Positions 19,771-31,205 of a stretch of DNA of 64,000 nt are shown one piece after another. The first letter of the stretch is position 1. The number at the start of each line of letters is the position of its first letter. Source of the stretch: Gnetum montanum (lineage: Eukaryota; Streptophyta; Gnetopsida; Gnetales; Gnetaceae); contig MNCI01005798.1 in the NCBI GenBank assembly GCA_015680685.1, positions 25,564 to 89,563 on the forward strand, read 5' to 3'. A model generated the notes under the pieces. That model made no database searches. It saw nothing but the letters and a program-made list of their open reading frames with translations, and had not been told where the DNA came from. Both the position numbers and the translations under genes were made by a program.

Positions 19771-19777
19771 ATTTATA
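19771..19777 (-). promoter_or_regulatory. TATA box of LTR B
   Basis: On the minus strand CCTATAAATACCCC is a strong plant TATA context. It leaves a U3 of about 700 bp and an R-U5 of about 740 bp, which fits an LTR promoter. Confidence 0.75.
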
Positions 19778-19884
19778 GGCTGCGACGCTCTGTGGAAAAG
19801 GCACAACCCTGATGACGTGTGTCCCAGATGTTTCGGGTACTATTGGTCTGATCATTTTTGTGTCAAACTTCATGACTATGCACA

Positions 19885-20385
19885 ATACGCTTAGTTGCGT
19901 ATCGTGTGTGTAAAGAACAGATGCACATCGGGCGTGTTTCAACTATCTTTGGGTTATATTACGCTCATTCACGCTGCGTTGCGTGCACAAGCATAACATA
20001 ACATGGAAACAATAGGTTCAAGCTATTTTATGCTCGCTTACGCAGCCGCGCGTAATGAAGCATAAACGATGTCTAGCTTGGCGACGCAATACGCTGTGAT
20101 ACGCTACGTTGCGTACTGAGTGTATGATGAGCAAATGCACTTTCTTAGACTTTGCCTTTGACTGTTTTGGAGCTCATTACGCTGCCGTGCATAACAGAGC
20201 ATAAACCCAGCCTTGAACAAAAGATTTAGCAAAATATACGAGAAGTCACATATTACGCTGCTCAAGCTTCTCCCTATGCCGAAGTAACTAGCCTTCTGAT
20301 GCCAGACTGCGTTTAAACAGAATCATGCTAAGCGCCATTACACTGCATCGCGTGGTATAGCGTAAACAGAGAAAACATAGCAAGA
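19885..20385 (-). repeat. Diverged U3 repeats in LTR B
   Basis: At least seven imperfect copies, about 50-90 bp apart (near 19887, 19962, 20037, 20085, 20174, 20252 and 20337), share a TTACGCTGCGTTGCGT-like core. The core is often followed by CATAAAC or CATAAC. The core is a near-palindrome (TACGC...GCGTA). It is probably an enhancer array upstream of the TATA box. Confidence 0.6.
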
Positions 20386-20539
20386 TTAGAAATCTACACA
20401 GGAAGTTGAAGACTTGATGCTATGCACCTCTTGGTGTTGCTCTGTCTTATTCTCCCTTATGGAATTCTGACATGCGCCCTTGCCTGAATTGTGAATCTTT
20501 TCCTGAGGCCGGCTCGCAATTTTCACGGTGTTTCATGAT

Positions 20540-21857
20540 CCATGATCACCTCTATTGCACTTGCTACATCCTCATGTTGTAGCACCATGACTATGGCACC
20601 TTCTCCTAATTTCAATGTGACTTGAAAAGATGTAGCATTCCCAAAGATCTGGTATGACCATTGGGATTCCCCTTCTTCTAACTAAATCAAGATCTCTCCC
20701 CTTGTTGGATCAACTAATACAATGGGTTGTACAACATCATCCATAACTTAAAAGAGATTGGCCTCATCCCTGCTCCCCCAGTTGATGGTTTCAGTGATTC
20801 TTTGCAGGTGGCTCATCAATAGTCTATAATCTTATGGTAGTAATGGCAGAGCTTGTGCTTGTGGGTGTTGCTCAATCTCTTGTTGCATTTCAATTCTTGG
20901 TTCTACCTCCTTTTTAGCTTCTTGCTCCTCATTGGAATCTTTTCTTAGTGCTGTGGTTTTGAGAAGCTTTGCAAAGGAGGCATGCTAAGCCTTCCAAAGG
21001 ATATCATTAGTATATCCTAAGATTTCCACGTGCTTGCACAACTTTTTGATTAGACAGGGGAATATAACTGTTGGTCTCCCTGACTTTGTTTCTTTGAACT
21101 ATCATTGAATCTCTGTGAAATAGTACTGGGGAAGGTTAACTAAAATTTTTTCCATTAAAATGGCACTTCCCCTAGCCACATAAGTGGAAATGCGATTGAG
21201 CCTTTTGATGGAAAACAAGTGGTATGTCTGAATCTTGAAGTAAGCTTTCTCTTCTAAGGTCATCTCATGGTATGATTTATCTTCTTTGCCATACGCCTAC
21301 TTCAGCCATAGTCTCTTTATTTCAATGTCAGTTTTGGTGGATAGGTGAGCAACCTTGGCCCCTTCATTGGATAGGTTGAGAGCTGTAGCTATATCTTCGA
21401 CTATGTAAGAGACATTCACCTCGCAGATATTTATAGTGGTACCTTCGTCCTTATTGTGCTAGAATTGATAAACTTCTCCTAGGTACCATTCACCACTATT
21501 AGACAAGATCGACCACAATGGGAATGGTTTAAGTTGTGTCCATGCCACTTCTAGGGTAAATTTCATGAATGTGGTGAAGTTCATTTCCACAATGATCGAT
21601 GCCAATATGGACTTTTTCAAAATGGTAGTAAGGAAGTTAGGGGGCAACATGAGACGTTGTCCCTTTTTAGGAGTTGGTACTTCAATCGCCTCCCCTTGGG
21701 CTAATTTCTTGAGAGTAGGGGCCTCTTGATGGATACTAAAAGATTGGACCTTCTATTTAGCATGTTCTACTTGTTCTCCTTGTTGGCCATGGCCACCACG
21801 TGGACGCTTAGTGGCTTTCTATGAGGGTTCATTCTGAGCACCTCTTTTTGGGGCCAT
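20540..21857 (-). pseudogene. Element E env-position ORF (Athila-type)
   Basis: A decayed frame starts at an ATG (21855-21857) with MAPKRGAQN and a basic KRPRGG tract. A clean stretch of 63 codons (21459-21650) holds SIIVEMNFTTFMKF and ends near GEWYLGEVYQF. Later come INICEVNVSYIV and RISTYVARGSAILMEKI. The layout resembles the 'putative plant transposon protein' domain found after pol in Athila elements, usually called env-like although an envelope role is unproven. Several in-frame stops make it a pseudogene. A clear homologue, with the same WYLG-V-QF block, lies in element F at 32280-34824. Element B cuts its 3' end. Confidence 0.65.
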
Positions 21858-23700
21858 ATGCAATCAAGTGAAAACCAAGTGTTACCAAGGTTATGTTTAT
21901 TATCCTTAATCAATTTATACCTTATTCATAACCTTAGTTCATTAAGCTCATTATGCATCTGATTGTAGGGTTAGGAAAATTTTCAAGAAAAAATTCACCA
22001 AAAAGTATCCATCTCTTTCTACGACCCATTGTAACTAGTTCATTTTTCATTATATGTGGCTTAAAATAATGGTTATAGGCTCAAGGGTTCTTAACATCCT
22101 TACCCTTAGAATACCTTCTAGGTGATAGCAAATTTTAACAAATTGGTGCAATGTTTGCATGCAGGCACCCCCCCTGTGACTAAGTTGAACACTCCAAGTT
22201 CAGATAGATTCAAATGGTATGGAAATTAGAGCTTTAAAGAGCTAGATATCACAAGTGAAAGATGGAGGCATAAAGCTCTAAGTCATGAGAAAAAATTACA
22301 ACTCCCCTAGGAACAAATGAGAAAAATGAAGTTCATGTTGTGTGGGGATCCACTATATATACTTTTTTATAGACCCAAGGTCAGGTACATGACATCGAGG
22401 TCCAAAAATTCTAATTTTTATGGGGCCAAAGGATATGAAAACTAAAGCTTTAGGTTTGATTGAAAGGTTAAAAATTAAATTTTGCACTTTGGATAATTGG
22501 AAAAATTAATTGGAGGCATTGAAAGTAGGATAAGGTGATATTTTCAATGGTAAAAGTATGAAAATGAGCAAGAAAAGGGCATTGAAAACATGATTTTGGG
22601 ATAGATTATATTTATGATAAGGGAAATAATAAAATATGACAAATGGAATGCATGGAAGGTGAAAAATTATGTGGTCATATTAAACAAGTACAAGTCACAA
22701 AAGTTACACAGGTGGATCCTCCCTAGAGTAGGCTCTAGCCTATGATGCCCTTGTGTAACCATGTCTAAAATGTTTGTAGGCACTAGGGGAGTTGAATGCA
22801 ATGCATACCTATGAAACAAAACAAACCTATTAAAACCACTGAATTGAGATGATAGCTCCATGTTACACAAAGTCACAAGTCATGAACATTTAGACAACAT
22901 GATGGGATGGACTGAAGAAGGGATCGTAGAAATCAAGAAATGAGGTGTCGTACCTTGGTCATAATGAAATATTGTGTGTTATTAATTGTTAAATAACCAT
23001 GTTTCCTTCTTTCCAAGATTAAAACGAAGTCCAAACTACCTTTCAATGACACTGCATTGTTTCATCCCTTTGATAGATAGCATAAGACTATCACAGTTGC
23101 AAGGAGTAACATTACTTGGCATTGTGTCCAAGGGAGAAGCATTATTATGGCATAATTATTGGGTTTTTTTATGGTTCTAAGAAGTAACCAACCTTCAAGG
23201 ATGGATACATGTCTTTCCAATGGGACTTGTAGAAGTTTATTTAGTGTTGGTGAAAGTTGCTCTTACTCCCATGTTTCATTAGATCAACAAGGATATGGTT
23301 ACAACCTCATCAACATGATAGAACATATAGAAGTAGTTAAAGAGAATCCAAAAATCCCCTTGATGTCACACCCTTTACATTCCATCTTTGTTCTACACTC
23401 TTCCATCTAGACACAATGATTATGAAGTTATTTATAGTTTGGATGATGAAAATATTGCCATTATGACCAGAGCAAGAACCTTTTATTAATGGAATGGGTG
23501 AATGGATGTCATAGTCTCAATGTCAAAATAATTAGTCCCTTATGACTCAAAAACATAGAGAAAAAACCTCACCTCAACATACAACATGATCAATGGTGAG
23601 ATTACATACAAGGAAAATTAAAAAAAGAACTAGAAGAAGTAGAAAAAATAGAAAGAATAGGAAAATGATAAAAAATTGTAAAACAAAAAGATAAAAAGCA
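21858..23700 (-). other. Element E spacer between gag and the env-position ORF
   Basis: This is non-coding AT-rich DNA. A GGATCCTCCCTAGAG block near 22710 recurs in element F (near 45690), element D (63210) and G (51320). An A-rich tract (23610-23700) matches the low-complexity tract after integrase in C and D. I see nothing coding. Confidence 0.6.
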
Positions 23701-25740
23701 CTTAAAAATCCTGAAGATTAGAATGGGGGTAACCCCCATGACTAAACATTTGGTCATAGCTAGGATTAATAAGTGGATGAAGAGGAGCCATGCATGTATG
23801 AGATGTTGAAAACACTTCATGCCCCAACCACTGCGTGTCTATTGATGGTGTGGTGGTTGGGTAGAAAAATTGTTGGTCACACACCTGATTGTTATATGTA
23901 TGATGAGTCAATATATGAGGTGTGTTAATATTATGAATGACTGACCCATAGTTACACCCTTGAGCATGAGATGGTATGCATGTATTCATGTGTCTCCCCA
24001 CATTTGTAGATTCATTGGTTGGCTGTGGGATTGGAGTATGGATAGATGGTGGCCCTTGTGTATGGTTGGAGGATGTTGGTTAAGATAGGGAAGGTGATAC
24101 ACTGGATTAGCCTTGTGCTGGCTCAAATGATGTGGTGGGTCCATGCATAGTTTGCCTTGACTTATGGCCTTTCCTCTAGAATGGATTTTTTTGACATTGT
24201 AGTTGGGACTCACTGGTGTTAGCATATCTATTCACATTTGTAGCACAAGTGGCACTCATTTGTTGATATTAAGGTGTTGAACCTTCTTGAGTTGCTAGTG
24301 ATGGCATATAAGGAGGTGGATGATGAGAATATCAAGGGTAAGCTAGATGGTAGTTAACATGAGGTGGTGATCCTTTAGGGGATGTCATGTATTGATAGTA
24401 CTCAGGAGAGTGGTAGTGGCAATTTGAAGTGAAGGATGTCAAACTGGTTAGAGAAATAGGATGTTAAACACAATATGTATGATGTTTCAGTGGGTGTAGT
24501 TGATTTGGTGGTGTCCTCCCCAATGACTTTGGTTGTTGCCACAGTGGTTGAGGATGTTGAGGCTAGTAGTAAGTCTTGCTAGGATGGTATGGTCGATTGT
24601 GGAACTATCTAAAATTACCTTGTGGGAGAAGAAGTTTCTCAAGTATGTACTTTTTCACAAACCTTGGATTTAAGGCATGTGTCCAATACTCTTGTAGATG
24701 TAACAATATGGGACATTACCCTTTGGATTATCATATATGCATAGGTCACATTCATCATCTTTGTTTATGGTGGAGTCTTTAGCCTTACTTTCGTCATCCA
24801 CTCTTCTTGTTTGCTGAAAACTGTTCCTAACAGTTTCCTGGTTTTGTGTCCTTTGTTTATTATATTCACCTAGTGTGTGTTGCATGATCTTCTTCATGAC
24901 CATTTCAACAATATTTATGACATTTTCATTTATCCATTTAGAAATCCTATTGAATTTTTCTTCTAGATCATTAATAGACTTCTCTGTTGACAAAGTTTGT
25001 TGCAAAATCACCTTATCAACAATAGTTTCATTTTCCTTATCATAAATTTGGACCTCTTTTGATTGAAGAGTTGGGTCCCATTGAGATTTCTTAACATTCT
25101 ACCATTTGCACATTTCTCCTTCTTCTTTGTCTATATGCTCTATTATTTCTTTGATCTAATGGGCTTGAAGCTTGTATAATTTCCTTAGGGCATACATCCC
25201 AAGGATTGCCCTTGTTTCATTGCAAAGCCCATCTATGATGTGGTAAAGTTGTTGTTCTTTGGAGAAACCATGGCTTGGGCATATATTTAGTAAGACATAA
25301 TATCTATCTAAGGCCATGTCCAAGGGTTCATATTATTCTTGTTTTCACTCTTGAATTTCTCCTTAGGTTGGATACTCTTTTATAAGTTTGGTATCTCTCG
25401 TTGAAAAGTTCTAGCATTGTAGGCCATCACTGAATTGACTTTGGTCATAACGATTGATACCACACTTGGGATTTATCAATTAGTATCCTAGGAAAGAGCT
25501 TAAGCTTTTTCCATTCACTTTCAATGTTGTAAAAAGCATAGGCATCATGGAAGTCTTGTAAATGATGTTGTGGATTTGAATCATATCCTCCTGCAAACTT
25601 AGGAAGATTATTCATGTCTAGCTTAGGTAAACAACTTTGTTTATGATTCCTGCAAGATATCTTAATGGTCTCTATGATATGCATTAGGCTTGTAGTGGCC
25701 AATAGGGATTCATCATCATCAAATGAATTGTGAGGGAAAT
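23701..25740 (-). pseudogene. Element E gag
   Basis: This is a decayed Gag. The capsid start is at 25702-25445 (LDMNNLPKFAGGYDSNPQHH, then KLKLFPRILI). A coil and the zinc-knuckle-like CDLCIYDNPKGNVPYC lie at 24670-25011. A His/Pro/Thr/Ser-rich tail reaches 23701. These match Gag of elements C and D block by block. Many stops and frameshifts are present. No protease motif follows; the frame runs straight into the spacer, where C and D have about 3 kb of pol. Confidence 0.75.
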
Positions 25741-26282
25741 TTCTATGTTCATGGTGACTCTTTAACTTTTCTCATGGGTTCGATTCTAGTTTTTAGTATG
25801 ACCCTTTAGTGGATCTCTATCTCTATACCTATGTTCATTTTCATTAGAACTAGAAGTTGAGGGGAAGAGGAAGATGAGGAATTGGAAGTATTTCCATGGA
25901 TTCTATGGTGTTCCTCAACTTTCCCTTGATTTATCATTTCTGGGTTTTGAGGAGGTCTTAGGCCTTGAGGCCTCCCCTAGTCTAGGACCTACATCATATC
26001 CTCTAAGATTTTCTACCTTAGGTGAATGTAGTCTTTAAGTGTCATTAGGGTGACTATAATTATAAGAAACCCTTGCATGAGGTTGATCATTCCAATCCTC
26101 TTCATCATATATTTTGTTAGTTTTCCAATGAATGTGTTTGCTATATCATGCATTATCACTTCTATGTGAGAGAGACATTGTTCTTGGATTATGGTGTGTG
26201 AGCTAAGAGTTCCTAGAAGATATATCGTTAATTCCCTTACAATGATTGTGTAGAATATAACTATTCTAGATAACTAGCATCA

Positions 26283-26300
26283 TCCCCAGCAATGGTGCGA
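26283..26300 (-). other. Primer-binding site of element E
   Basis: On the minus strand TCGCACCATTGCTGGGGA lies one base after the LTR. It is a mutated form of the tRNA-Asp-type site TGGCGCC-TTGCCGGGGA used by Athila elements. Elements C and D carry the same site. Confidence 0.75.
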
Positions 26301-26301
26301 A

Positions 26302-27170
26302 TGATGAGTGACAAGGAAACCTTATGCTCAACCATATGAATCACAAGCATTCATGCATGATCTATTCGAATTCCATAGATGGGACTAGTTGTGGCATCTA
26401 GATCGTTATGCTTTGATCATAGTTCACTATCTTTTCACTTGGACTAGTGGTAGCTTTGTCATGTATGATTTAGCCCAAAGTGAGGTGTATGATGTTGTTC
26501 CTAATTTTATGCTAATCCTGATGGTGATAAAAAGGTAAAGTAATTAAACTAATGGACAATGGAAAGTAAAATCTAACTAGCCTATGTGTGATGAGTATCT
26601 ACCCTTAATCATCTATATACGTCTTGGACTTCGTGAAACTACTTTTGGGATAGATAGGTGTATGTCACTGGGTGTACCGAACAATACACTTCTAGGTTAT
26701 CAAGTACTTCCACTTAAATGCTTGATTAAGGCATACACATTTTGCTTAATAAAAAGAATAGTAAATAACAATAAATGGAAATGTTTAACTATAGAAAGCA
26801 TTAAATAGTTAAAACAAAAATATTAATCTAAGTCGATGTTGCAATGATGGAAGTAATCTCAATCTTTATTGCCAATCATGTAATAAGTCCAAGTATGTCA
26901 CACTTGAAGAAAGGTGTTGTATGATTACAAACATCACATTGTAGGCATACACTGGAAATGATAGACTTTAAAGAAAGAAAACTGAAATCTAACTTGAAAA
27001 TTGAAAACTAACTATCTTCTAAGATGTCTCACCCAGAATCCCAAGTGTAGTATTTATAGGCAAGGTCCATATGAGCTGATGTTGGGTATCTGACATTGCT
27101 TATTAGCCCCAATGTTGGGACTTCAACATTACGTATTCAACTTCAAGGCCCATCAAATCACAACTCATCA
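26302..27170 (-). repeat. 5' LTR of element E
   Basis: It begins TGATGAGTGACAAGG and ends AACTCATCA, the 8-bp inverted ends of this LTR family. It is 869 bp long. Its TATA box on the minus strand is near 27053-27058 (plus TATTTATAGG). It aligns with the LTRs at 27525, 31206, 34825 and 43876. Confidence 0.85.
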
Positions 27171-27524
27171 GAAAGGTACATGAAAATTGCTCATTATTTT
27201 CTGAACCATAGTTTTAGCCAAAGGGAGTAGTTAATGCACATAGTAGAAGGACTAAGGTAGGAAGTAAGAGAGCATATGGACATGTACATGGTGGGGTAGT
27301 TGTACAAAATGTCTGTGACCCAAATTAAAGTAATCTTAAACATCATTGCTAGGATGGAAATTAAATGGCAGAAGCGATAATTAGCCAAGAAGCATAATTG
27401 CGATCCCTTACATAAATAGAAGATAAAAAATGTTAAAGGTATTACCAAACCTCCTACTACATTCAAGGCTTTGACACAAGATCAAATTAGAATGAACAAA
27501 GCCTTAATAGACTTGCTTCATCAT

Positions 27525-28458
27525 TGATGAGCGGTGAGGTACCCCTACGCTCAACCATACAAATATAAGTGTTTCACACATGATCCAGTCGAATTTCAAG
27601 GACTAAGTGCCTATGCACCTTTGTGGAACAAGGATGGGTTAGTTGATCGTTGTCTTCCCAAACTTACTTGTATGTCACGATTGTATGGTTAAGTAATTTT
27701 GAGGCATATGATTTTTATAGCTTTTATTTTTTTATGTCCTACTACTAATAAGGGAGGAGAGAGAGAGATAACTAAGTGACAAATTTAACTTAACTATTGA
27801 TTAAATATGCTTTAAACTAATACTAACACCAGTATCCTTTCTCACTTGTCGTACACATCTTGAACCAGCACAACACTATTGGGATTACCAAATGCTAATC
27901 ATTACTGGGTTACCAAGTGTTACACGCATGCTCGAAGTGATCATATTGTGTGTGCTAATAACAAAAAGTAAAGTGCATAAAATAAAATAAAATAATAAAA
28001 TAAAATAAATGAAAAAGAAAATAAAATAAAGGAAATAAGTAAGAAAAAAAATCTCAAGTGTTGCAAGGATGAATCTAAGAGCTCATCTTTATTGCCATAC
28101 ACAAGGTGTGCTCAAGTACACAATGCTCAAATAAAGATCCGTCCACAATTAGACCTTCTGCTACGAGAACTTGGCTAGAGTTTTGCTACTTAAATCCTAG
28201 AATACTTCCACCTCTGAATTCTTCTTAACTTCTTCTTCTTCTTCTTCACTTCCTATTGTGTGGCTGGGCACTATATTTATAGGCTTGGGAGCAACTACTC
28301 TAATAATTACAAAAACTGACACTCTAATTTTAGAAAAACTACCCCTCTAATATTTTCTTTTCTTTTGGAGTGTGTTTGTTGGTATGCAGAAAAACCAATA
28401 ATAACCATTATAATTATTATATTAACCACTCTAATTATTAGAGTAACCACTCTCATCA
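27525..28458 (-). repeat. Solo LTR with perfect ATCAT target duplication
   Basis: It starts TGATGAGCGGTGAGGTACCCC and ends CTCTCATCA, 934 bp. It is flanked by ATCAT on both sides (27520-27524 and 28459-28463). No PBS or internal DNA adjoins, so it is a solo LTR left by recombination between two LTRs. It contains an AATAAAATAAA low-complexity run (27970-28050) and a 48-bp block repeated at 30195. Confidence 0.88.
28352..28399 (+). repeat. 48-bp exact repeat, copy 1
   Basis: The 48-bp sequence starting ATTTTCTTTTCTTTTGGAGT is identical to 30195-30242. It lies inside the solo LTR, between CTCTAAT repeats. Confidence 0.9.
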
Positions 28459-29544
28459 ATCATGTTAACCAAGTTCAGGATGTGATGGATGAAAAGATGA
28501 CCACTACTCTCAAGGATATTAGTGTAAGGTGGTTGAAGCTGCAACCAAAGTAGTTGCACCATAAGAATGAAAAAAGAGGTACGATGATAAGGGTAAAAGA
28601 AAGCCCTCTTTACTCTAAAAGAATTTAAGAATATCCAAATGGGGCTTCCTCATCCTCCTTCAATGATGAGGGTCCCTATGAATATTGTGTAGAGTCATGC
28701 TTCTCATTACTACCTAGTCATGACTTACATGATTGATGAGATGAGATGATTTGGGGTACCTTTTCATCCTAAATTCATCAAGAGAAAAATGAGAAGGACC
28801 TCATACCATAGCCATTCATACTATCCTAGTGGTTGTTATCCATAGCCCATGTAGCAATACCAACAGTGGCAAACTCTAAATCCTTGGTGTGCTACTCCAT
28901 GGAATCTTTCAATTCTGATACACCAATAGCTAGTGCCTATGTTTAATCCTTACTTTTATGGTGCATAGGTAGCTACTTATCAAACCCTAATGATGATACC
29001 CTAATAATACCTTCCTACTTTTAATAGTCCTATCAACCAAATTTCCCAACAACAATAATAGTAGCTCCTACTTTTTTGATCTCATGCAAGGTGGGATACC
29101 CAGTCATCTACAACCAAGGTAGGATAAAACATGTAATATTACCTATGGTAATGACCCTACTTCTATCTATGCATATACTCAATATTATGAATCATCTATT
29201 GATTTGGTTATAGGGGAAAGTTTGAGGTAACATGGTACAAAATTTTACCACAAGTGCAGATGTGAGAATCGCAGGACTGGGCCTATATTCTCATATCCAC
29301 TATGTGGAGAGGAAAATAATTCAAGTTAAATAAAATTCCACACTCATGAGATCTCAATGAACATCCCTCATAGTAATTCAAATGTAATATCTACTTCAGT
29401 AATGAGTTCCATTGCTATGTCTAGTAAAGATAGTACAATGGCACCTGATGGTAATGTTGTTACCATTCCTATGTCTATAGTGGAAACACATGTAATTAAG
29501 GAATAATGTTTACCTAAGAAGTAACAAAATTATAGTAGTCCCAT

Positions 29545-29905
29545 GGTGGAGATCCAAATTAGTAAAAAGAGTAATTTTATAGCTCTTTGCAACTCTAGTT
29601 CGAGAGTCAATCTCATCTCATTATAGCAGTATCTTGATTGGGGGCTTCTTGCTCTCAAGCATACCAACATTCTATTAGAGTTAATAGACCAATCATACAC
29701 ATACCCTATGGGATAGGTATGTAATGTAATCACTTCTATTGTAGGTTGGTTGTCTCCCATTGATTTCATGGTGCTTAGATCAAAAGATAAGAAAGAAGAG
29801 GATCTTCTTATTATAATGGAAAGAGCTTGGTAGAGCACTACAAATGCCATGTTGGCTTTCCAAAACCTCCACCTCAAGATTAGTAGAAGATATTAGAATA
29901 GAAGA
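29545..29905 (+). pseudogene. Element H protease
   Basis: The plus-strand frame shows FIALCNSSSRVNLIS, then LLELIDQSYTYPMG and VGWLSPIDFMVL, and lastly LLIIMERAW. These match the protease blocks of element C (LLHSSSSVNLIS, GWSYPADFLV, IIIGRAWL). The catalytic Asp is replaced (CNSSS for LDSSS), so it is dead. The minus-strand ORF at 29530-29877 is only its shadow. Confidence 0.7.
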
Positions 29906-31205
29906 ATGAACTACAAGAGAATACCCTATGATACTTCCTAATATTGCAGCACCATGACCATAAGCCACTCAAACAAGCTAGACAAAGCACTTGTTGGGAA
30001 ACACCTGGTGTACAATAATGAACTTCTTTCACCTATAAGAATTATTAAAGCTAAAATTACACCTTAGAGGATTCCTTAGAAATCCTTCATACCATGTTAA
30101 AATTTTTGCTATTTTTGTTTGAGTAATTAATAAAGATTAGTATGTTTACTTAGAATCTTTAACTTTTTGAGCTTAATGGATAATCAATCATGAGATTTTC
30201 TTTTCTTTTGGAGTGTGTTTGTTGGTATGCAGAAAAACCAATTTAGGTGCTTTATGAATGCTAATCCAATAAGCTAATAGTGGATTGATGAGTTATGGTT
30301 ATAATGATGATGCAAGAACAAAAAATGAGTTCAATGTGGAGCTTTGATCAACAGAATGCTCATGCAATAATATTCATCCCTTCATTTTTTCACTCATCAT
30401 TAGTAAACCAATTTCACATTCAGTGGGGAGCTCAAGCTTGCAATACAAGCTCTTGAAGCTAATGCTACTAGAACTATAGGTAGGTAGTGGATCCACATCT
30501 TAGGGTGTGAGATCTCAAATCCTGGATGACTTCCAAGTCATTGGTATGTACAGGATATGTCATTAAGGATCCTTGTTAGCACTAGATGCATCTAACTAGT
30601 GTGATTGGACTAAGGTGCATATGGCACCTTACTTGGTCACCCTAATCAAAATAGGCTTTTCATTTCATAAACTTATGCATACCATGTGTTGGATGATGAA
30701 CTCTCATGTTTGTACAAGTCAAAGACCCTAGGTGGTGATCTTGCACTTCAATCATTTCCATGATTCTCATGCTTCATCAAAAATCCTCTTCCTCTAAAAG
30801 AAATAAAAAGAAAATAGTATATGATAAAAAATGATGAAAATGAAAAGAAAATAAAATTAAAAAGAAAAGAAAAGAAAGATAAATAGGAGAAGAGGCGATG
30901 AAAATAGTGATGTACTTTAAAGCTTATCAATTATACAAATTAGTATGCATATCATTGAAATCAAACTAATGGTTGAACATATGCCTATTCAAACTTTTCT
31001 CATGTTCAATGCATTGCTCAAATCACTTGACTTCCCATGATGTTGTAGTCAAAGATAATCTCTTACTCATTCCTACCACTAGTCATAAAGGCCTAGAAGT
31101 TTTTTTCTTTATGAATCTTGGTAATATTAATTTCTACTTTTACCCACATCCCTAATCATTTGTTATATGGGTTAACGATCTTCATCCTTGATCCAAGCTA
31201 ATAAG
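29906..31205 (+). other. Element H spacer
   Basis: AT-rich DNA after the protease remnant. It contains a T-rich part near 30100, the 48-bp repeat copy and an A-rich low-complexity tract (30790-30900). I see no gene; ORFs of about 60 codons here are chance. Confidence 0.5.
30195..30242 (+). repeat. 48-bp exact repeat, copy 2
   Basis: It is identical to 28352-28399 over all 48 bases, in the same direction, in the spacer of element H and outside any LTR. Confidence 0.9.

Larger units (their letters stand above)
5941..20472 (-). mobile_element. Element B: Tat/Ogre-type Ty3/gypsy element with a pol intron and an antisense gene
   Basis: Read on the minus strand the order is LTR, PBS, gag, protease, a 5-kb non-pol interval, RT, RNase H, a second RNase H, integrase, tandem repeats. 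Two RNase H domains together with no chromodomain are a hallmark of the Tat lineage, which includes Ogre. The element is visibly richer in G+C than its surroundings and has few indels. No sequence like its LTR occurs at the low-coordinate end, so the 3' LTR is either lost or left of the window beyond element A. The right end (20472) is inferred from a TGACA terminus and could be up to about 70 bp further right. Confidence 0.8.
18997..20472 (-). repeat. 5' LTR of element B
   Basis: The inner edge is TGTAACG next to the PBS. The outer edge is taken at TGACA (20472), so the LTR would start TGTCAG and end GTTACA in its own direction, about 1.48 kb. It has a TATA box on the minus strand at 19771-19777. 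Its U3 is full of diverged ACGCTGCGTTGCGT repeats. The outer end is less certain because the partner LTR is absent. Confidence 0.65.
20473..27170 (-). mobile_element. Element E: Athila-like gypsy element lacking RT and integrase, interrupted by element B
   Basis: On the minus strand it has an LTR (26302-27170), a tRNA-Asp-type PBS, gag, an AT-rich spacer and an env-position ORF. The rest, with the 3' LTR, would be on the far side of element B. Gag runs straight into the spacer that follows integrase in elements C and D, so RT, RNase H and integrase are missing. There are many stops and indels, so it is old. Confidence 0.75.
27400..29500 (+). pseudogene. Element H gag C-terminal part, split by the solo LTR
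   Basis: Weak Gag-like sequence ends at 27524 and continues after the solo LTR at 28464. A coil (HHVNQVQDVMDEKMTT) spans the empty site once the LTR is left out. Short ORFs downstream are full of stops. Assignment rests on position before the protease and on the coil that Gag of C and D also has there. There is no intact zinc knuckle. Confidence 0.4.
27171..31205 (+). mobile_element. Element H: eroded gag-protease remnant of an Athila-like element
   Basis: Read on the plus strand, gag C-terminal and protease sequence lie in two parts around a solo LTR. AT-rich spacer follows and no RT or integrase is seen. Both ends are cut by neighbours (LTR E at 27170 and LTR F at 31206). It seems to be the oldest piece in this part of the window. 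Confidence 0.5.

Noticed and set aside
20540-21857. Calling the env-position ORF a true envelope gene
   Set aside because: I see no signal peptide, membrane anchor or cleavage site; the name env-like rests only on position and Athila resemblance.
27970-28050. AATAAAATAAA run as a cluster of polyadenylation signals
   Set aside because: It is simple low-complexity DNA within a solo LTR; other A-rich tracts (23610, 30790, 36295, 37440, 46780) are similar.
29530-29877. Minus-strand ORF of 115 codons
   Set aside because: The plus strand carries the protease blocks of element H here; the minus ORF is its shadow.
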